Below, piece after piece: positions 59,949-64,000 of a stretch of 64,000 nucleotides of DNA. The position numbers and the translations under genes were made by a program. The stretch comes from Pseudomonas lurida (lineage in GTDB: Bacteria; Pseudomonadota; Gammaproteobacteria; Pseudomonadales; Pseudomonadaceae): NCBI RefSeq assembly GCF_002563895.1, contig NZ_PDJB01000001.1, forward strand, positions 3,269,501 to 3,333,500, read 5' to 3'. Under the pieces are notes generated by a model. The model saw only the letters and a list, made by a program, of their open reading frames with translations. It made no database searches and was not told where the DNA came from. Position 1 is the stretch's first letter, and the number at the start of each line of letters is the position of its first letter.

Positions 59949-61746
59949 GGGCAGGCTCTTGTTTCAGGTCGCACATCAGTTGCAAACGCATGGCGCGCTC
60001 GGACACGTTGAACACCAGTAATTCCCGCGCGGATGTCAGCACCGCCACCAGGCCGCTCATGGGGCAGAAACTTGCACGGGCAATCGGTGCCGTGGTGGTG
60101 AACAGCGTCTGCTGCTGGCCTTCGGTGTACAGGCCAATGGTGTGCTGGTCGGGCCCCAGCAGTACCAGTGAATAGCGCTCCTGCGCGCCCACCTGGTGAT
60201 GCAGGCCGATGGCTTTCCAGCCGGAAGCCAGGTCGATCTGCGCCTTCTTGGCGGGGAAGCTGTCATGGGTCACCAGGCGCCAACTCTGCTGGCTGCCCTG
60301 GTGAGTAAGCAGTGCGCACCCCCCAAAGGCGTACTTCCAATGGGCGGTGCTGGCGAACAGCACCTGGCTGACACCGACAGCCGCACCGACGGCGTAGCCG
60401 GAGGTCTTCTCGCCATCGGCCCAGGCCGAATAAGCCACCACTTGCCCGCCCTCACTGCGGGCGTACACCAGTGTCAGGGCATCCACCTGCGCCAGCCCCA
60501 CGACATTGTTCGTCACCACGAAGTTTTCACCCCTGGGCGCGCCACCGGGACGTTGCCAGTAGCCGAGCTGGCCTTTCGTGTCCAGCAAATACAGGCGTTC
60601 GGACCGTTGGCCGCGCAGCCACACCGCAGGCAGAAAAGTCGCGGTGCCGGGAGGCAGGTGCATCTCTTCGCGCGTGGGCTTATTGGCGCAAACAAGGCTG
60701 GGAATGTTCCAGAAGTGCAGGACGTGGTGATCACCGAGCACCGCGCCGAGGCTGCGATAGTTGAATGTGGCGGCGAGCACGTGCTGGTCCTTGCCCCACA
60801 GTCGGCGTCGCACCTCGAGGGCTTTTTTCTGGTTCTTGTGGGGCAGCTTGATCACCACCATGCCGTGTTCGTCGAGCATGCGCAGCGCGACATAATTGCC
60901 TGAACCGGAGATGACCGGTGGCAGGGTCAATGCAACCCGAGCCACTCGCCCGGCAGCGGTCGGTGCGGGCGCGTGCACCGCATCATCGAACTGGCCCTTG
61001 AGCAAGCGCACCGCTTGCTGTTCGTCCGGCAGCGGCAGCGACACACGCCGCGCCTGCCCCGCCTGAAGGTCGAACCACAGGCTGCGCCCGTCCAGGTTGC
61101 GCGTAATCTGCACGCGATGGGTACAGTCCTTGGCATCAGTATGGGGCAGCCGCTGGCCGACGACCCAGCACTCACCCGCAGCCTGGTCGGCGAGCGATTC
61201 CCGCCATGCCAGCCAATGGTTGTCGCTCACGACCTCATAGGTACGCGCCTCGAGCAGGCGCTTGAGCTGTGCCGCTGAATCAAGCTCATGCAACACCGGC
61301 GCGCCTTGCAAAATGCCCCAGCGCAAGTGTGCACCCGCCTCCTCGGCACGCCGGGCCAACAACATCAACAGGGCCAGGTGCACCAGGCGCGCGGCCCCCA
61401 ATTGCAAAGGGCCCGCATCGAACAGCACCACAAGCAGGCGGTTCGCTTCACGCGCACGGTACTGCGGGGCAAGGAACATATGCTCACCGTCGACCGCGCG
61501 ACGCAGAAACTCGTCGGGCACTTCATCGGCCAGCAGCCATTCACTGGACAGCAACCGCTCATAGGGGCCGCGTCGGTGCAAGTCGCCCAGGCCGTCAGGC
61601 TCCGGCACATCGCCTTGGTGCACGCCACGCAGCGGTCCCAGCAGCGGGTTGAGACGGCCCAGCAAGTCGGCGAACAGGGGCAGGTGCTGCGGGGCAAACC
61701 ACTCCAGCCATTGCCGCCAGGGTTGCAGCGACTCAGGCAGTTGCAT
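59941..61746 (-). CDS. vWA-like/beta-propeller protein of a MoxR ternary system
   Basis: A 601-residue protein. An N-terminal region (about 1-85) leads to a vWA-like Rossmann segment at about 95-200 (NRLLVVLFDAGPLQLGAARLVHLALLMLLARRAEEAGAHLRWGILQG). The metal-ion MIDAS motif DxSxS is replaced by DAGPL, so it probably does not bind metal in the normal way. The C-terminal 350 residues form a beta-propeller with blades such as HVLHFWNIPSLVCANKP, RLYLLDTKGQLGYWQRPGG and KYAFGGCALLTHQGSQQSWRLVTHDS. It overlaps both flanking genes (14 and 8 bases). It should be the vWA partner of the MoxR ATPase in this system. Confidence 0.75.
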   Translation of the reverse strand: MQLPESLQPWRQWLEWFAPQHLPLFADLLGRLNPLLGPLRGVHQGDVPEPDGLGDLHRRGPYERLLSSEWLLADEVPDEFLRRAVDGEHMFLAPQYRAREANRLLVVLFDAGPLQLGAARLVHLALLMLLARRAEEAGAHLRWGILQGAPVLHELDSAAQLKRLLEARTYEVVSDNHWLAWRESLADQAAGECWVVGQRLPHTDAKDCTHRVQITRNLDGRSLWFDLQAGQARRVSLPLPDEQQAVRLLKGQFDDAVHAPAPTAAGRVARVALTLPPVISGSGNYVALRMLDEHGMVVIKLPHKNQKKALEVRRRLWGKDQHVLAATFNYRSLGAVLGDHHVLHFWNIPSLVCANKPTREEMHLPPGTATFLPAVWLRGQRSERLYLLDTKGQLGYWQRPGGAPRGENFVVTNNVVGLAQVDALTLVYARSEGGQVVAYSAWADGEKTSGYAVGAAVGVSQVLFASTAHWKYAFGGCALLTHQGSQQSWRLVTHDSFPAKKAQIDLASGWKAIGLHHQVGAQERYSLVLLGPDQHTIGLYTEGQQQTLFTTTAPIARASFCPMSGLVAVLTSARELLVFNVSERAMRLQLMCDLKQEPAHA

Positions 61747-62179
61747 GGGTGGCTCCCCAATACGCGGCGATACGCTGCAGATGCGCTGGCGAAACCGCCA
61801 GCAAACGGTCCAGCGGAATCACGGCCTGTGGGGTACGCCACACCAGCAAGGGCGCACGCTTGAAGCGCGCCGACATGGCATGGCCGAGCAAGTCCTCTGG
61901 CACATCCGGTTCCCAACTGGTCGGCAACCAGAGCCCTGGGGAACTGGCGCTGGGGGCTGCGTACGCCACGCCATCGACCCACGGCAGATCAGCCGGCACG
62001 CCGGTGACCACCAGCACATCACCATTGGCAGTGGCTTGCAGCCGTGCCGCATGGTCGGCCGCAAGCAACGTAAGGCGAGCGTGCAGACGCCGCGCAGCAT
62101 CGCCCCAGGCGACCGCGGCTTGAGCCTGGGCGGGCACCTGCCGCGAACGCCAGGCCCAGGGTTGGCTCGGCGTGCTCAT
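61733..62179 (-). CDS. Small bpX5-like protein of a MoxR ternary system
   Basis: A 148-residue protein (MSTPSQPWAWRSRQVPAQAQ start) with a likely helical N-terminus and then strands around LQATANGDVLVVTGVPADLPWVDGVAYAAP, SSPGLWLPTSWEPDVPEDLLGHAM and APLLVWRTPQAVIPLDRLLAVSPAHLQRIAAYWG. Length and position match the small bpX-type component (probably bpX5) of MoxR ternary systems, by recollection rather than search. It starts in an ATGA overlap with the moxR stop and ends inside the vWA-like gene, so it is produced in step with both. Confidence 0.65.
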   Translation of the reverse strand: MSTPSQPWAWRSRQVPAQAQAAVAWGDAARRLHARLTLLAADHAARLQATANGDVLVVTGVPADLPWVDGVAYAAPSASSPGLWLPTSWEPDVPEDLLGHAMSARFKRAPLLVWRTPQAVIPLDRLLAVSPAHLQRIAAYWGATHATA

Positions 62180-63297
62180 TCGGCAGGTGTCAGCAGACGG
62201 GTGAGTTGCCCCCGCGCGTGCTGCAACGGCTCGGGCATGGTCTGGCTGTTGAAATTGGCATCGATCTCGCGCAACAGACCTTCGAGTGCGGTACTGGTCG
62301 GCGGCTCGGTGCGGGCCAGGTAGTCTTCGGCGGTTTCCAGCAAGCGGTTCAAGCGTGACATCGGTTGCAGCGTGGCCTCTTCCACCGCGCTGAACAGGTG
62401 GCTGTTGCTGGAGGCGGCAAACAGATCGCGCAACACTTCACGGCCGTGTTGCTGGGTGGCCTGGGTCGGCAACACATACAGCAGCGGCCACACGTCGGCG
62501 TCACTGGCTTGCAGCCGGCCACTGAGCAATGCGGCGGCGGCAATCAGGCGCTGGGATTTGACGATGCGTCGGTCCGACAATTGGATGCCGGCTTCACGCA
62601 GGCGGCGAATCGCCTGGGCCAGGGTTGGGCGCACCGCACTCAGGTCGACGTGTTTCAGGGCCTGGCCGAGGGTGTCCAGTTGCGCAAGGCCGAGCAACTG
62701 TTGCACCGGGCGCTGTTCCGACTGCCAGCCGCCGGCCAGCATGGCTTCCAACTGATTGTCCGGCACCGACTCGACAAACAGGTGCAACAGGAACCGGTCG
62801 CCGAACGCCGCCAGTGCTTCATCGTCCGGCAGGCCATTGGCCGCGCCCACGCACACACGCAGCGGGCATTGCACCTGGGTATGGCCACGGCGGAAACGGC
62901 GCTCGTTGAGGACGCCCAGCAAGGTGTTGAGGATCGCGGTGGAACCCAGGAACACTTCGTCGAGAAACACGATATCGGCTTCCGGCAGCATGCCACTGAC
63001 ATCAGTTTCCACCGTGCCTTCGCGCAGCTTTTTCAGGTCTACCGCGCCAAACAGTTCGGAGGGCTCGGTGAAACGTCCGAGCAGGTATTCAAAGTAGCGC
63101 CCCCCCATGGACTGCGCGACACGCCGTACCACCGCGCTCTTAGCGGTGCCGGGTGGCCCGATCACCAGGATGTGCTCCTGGGCCACGGCCGCCAGTACGA
63201 TCAATTCGGCGAGTTGCTCGCGCCCCACCAAGCCTTCGGTAGCGGCACGCACAGCATGACGGATGTGCGCGGCAGCGCCCTGCAACTGAGCAATCAT
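62176..63297 (-). CDS. moxR: MoxR family AAA+ ATPase
   Basis: A 373-residue AAA+ protein. The start is ATG 63297 (MIAQLQGAAAHIRHAVRAATEGLVGREQLAELIVLAAVA) with AGGGAAG upstream. Walker A is HILVIGPPGTAKSAVVRRV (about 43-60), and a MoxR-type pore/helix-2 insert region YFEYLLGRFTEPSELFGAVDLKKL follows. Walker B is DIVFLDEVFLGSTAILNTLLGVLNERRFRRG, and sensor 1 is CVGAANGLPDD. The C-terminal lid is helical. MoxR ATPases usually act as chaperones that fit or remodel a vWA partner, here the 59941-61746 product. It is the first gene of a fully overlapping four-gene operon. Confidence 0.92.
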   Translation of the reverse strand: MIAQLQGAAAHIRHAVRAATEGLVGREQLAELIVLAAVAQEHILVIGPPGTAKSAVVRRVAQSMGGRYFEYLLGRFTEPSELFGAVDLKKLREGTVETDVSGMLPEADIVFLDEVFLGSTAILNTLLGVLNERRFRRGHTQVQCPLRVCVGAANGLPDDEALAAFGDRFLLHLFVESVPDNQLEAMLAGGWQSEQRPVQQLLGLAQLDTLGQALKHVDLSAVRPTLAQAIRRLREAGIQLSDRRIVKSQRLIAAAALLSGRLQASDADVWPLLYVLPTQATQQHGREVLRDLFAASSNSHLFSAVEEATLQPMSRLNRLLETAEDYLARTEPPTSTALEGLLREIDANFNSQTMPEPLQHARGQLTRLLTPAE

Positions 63298-63388
63298 GGG
63301 TGTCTTCCCTGAAACCAAAGCGGAGAATCTTGCCTGAGGCTAAGGTATTAGCAAAGCGTTGTTACACACTCACCTCAGGAGTCAGCCC

Positions 63389-63877
63389 ATGCAGCTTGAA
63401 GGATCCTGCCATTGCGGCGCCGTGACGTTCAGCCTCAACAGTGCCCACCCCTACCCCTACCAGCGTTGCTACTGCTCGATCTGTCGAAAGACCCAGGGCG
63501 GTGGCGGTTATGCGATCAACCTGGCGGGCGATGCCCAGAGCTTGAAGGTCCGCGGGCGCAAACTCATTTCGATCTACCACGCCAGGCTCAAGCCCGAGGG
63601 CGCCAGCCGTGCCCACGTGAGTACGGCGCAACGGCACTTCTGTTCGCAGTGCGGCAGCGCCTTGTGGTTGTTCAGCCCAGAGTGGCCGGCGTTGATCCAC
63701 CCGTTCGCCTCGGCCATCGACACGCCGTTGCCGGTGCCGCCGGAGCATACGCACCTGATGCTGGGGTCGAAGGCGCCATGGGTGGAGGTTACGCTGCGCA
63801 AAGGCGACCTGCAGTTCGATGAATACCCCGAAGAGTCCATCGCCCAGTGGCACGAGCGGCACAAGTGCCAGTGCTGA
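63389..63877 (+). CDS. GFA family zinc protein (CENP-V/Gfa-like)
   Basis: A 162-residue protein starting MQLEGSCHCGAVTFSLNSAH at 63389. Two zinc sites are visible: SCHCG and CYCSICRKTQGGGG near the N-terminus (structural and catalytic-type Cys clusters), and FCSQCGSALWLFSPEWP later. The fold is that of glutathione-dependent formaldehyde-activating enzyme and CENP-V. Most bacterial members have no proven function. It is divergent from moxR with a 91-base gap. The remaining bases 63878-64000 show no gene. Confidence 0.9.
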   Translation: MQLEGSCHCGAVTFSLNSAHPYPYQRCYCSICRKTQGGGGYAINLAGDAQSLKVRGRKLISIYHARLKPEGASRAHVSTAQRHFCSQCGSALWLFSPEWPALIHPFASAIDTPLPVPPEHTHLMLGSKAPWVEVTLRKGDLQFDEYPEESIAQWHERHKCQC

Positions 63878-64000
63878 CAACCTGGCCCGCTGATCGTGCA
63901 TGAGCCTTGCTCGGCAAGGCTGCCGGAGACCCAAGGTGACTACAGCGCGACCATCCGCTACCTGCCGATAGCGTGTGAAACATGCACTCACTGATTCAGA

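Overview
The window is a high-GC gammaproteobacterial chromosome segment, most probably from the Pseudomonas fluorescens group. The evidence is an ampR-ampC pair of Pseudomonas type, a divergent sigma-54 nirBD / nitrate reductase locus, an itaconate-catabolism plus TRAP-transporter cluster ordered much like the P. aeruginosa one, and several GTGGGAGC-type REP/REPIN elements. I saw no rRNA, tRNA, CRISPR array, transposase or integrase.

Layout. 1-4120 is a visibly AT-rich accessory patch: a frameshifted small ORF, a small unknown helical protein and a 913-residue Mrr-like nuclease/STAND NTPase that looks like an anti-phage protein. It is flanked by two inverted copies of a 28-bp repeat. 4170-9107 holds small acetyltransferases, two unknown proteins, an isochorismatase-like hydrolase, and a FAD monooxygenase divergent from its MarR regulator with two clear operators. 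9213-16660 is the nitrate/nitrite assimilation locus: nirBD on the minus strand and a nitrate reductase-CysJ-like fusion on the plus strand. Each has its own sigma-54 promoter and an attenuator leader with two ANTAR-type hexaloop hairpins. 16811-22654 has a chemoreceptor, a nucleotidyltransferase/kinase pair and a PQQ-type sugar dehydrogenase lipoprotein.

22725-41602 is rich in transporters, many next to their own regulator: MarR-GNAT, an ExuT-like MFS, ProP, AraC with a hydrolase-MFS operon, AraC with Fsr, and MocR with EamA. It also has a diguanylate cyclase, an amidase and RidA. 41599-47259 has YceI, a thioesterase, a dienelactone hydrolase, a DUF2252 protein and ampR-ampC. 47383-57085 is a probable itaconate degradation regulon: TRAP dctMQP, citramalyl-CoA lyase, CoA-transferase, MmgE/PrpD, acyl-CoA dehydrogenase, MaoC-type hydratase and a divergent LysR regulator. 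The same inverted repeat lies upstream of both transcription units. 57072-63297 is a four-gene overlapping operon encoding a MoxR AAA+ ATPase, a small protein, a vWA-like/beta-propeller protein and a large two-TM propeller protein. This matches the little-studied MoxR-vWA-beta-propeller ternary systems. A GFA-family zinc protein closes the window.

The observations I rate highest are the MoxR/bpX operon, the nuclease-STAND defence patch, the paired divergent attenuator leaders of the nitrate genes, and the shared operator of the itaconate regulon.
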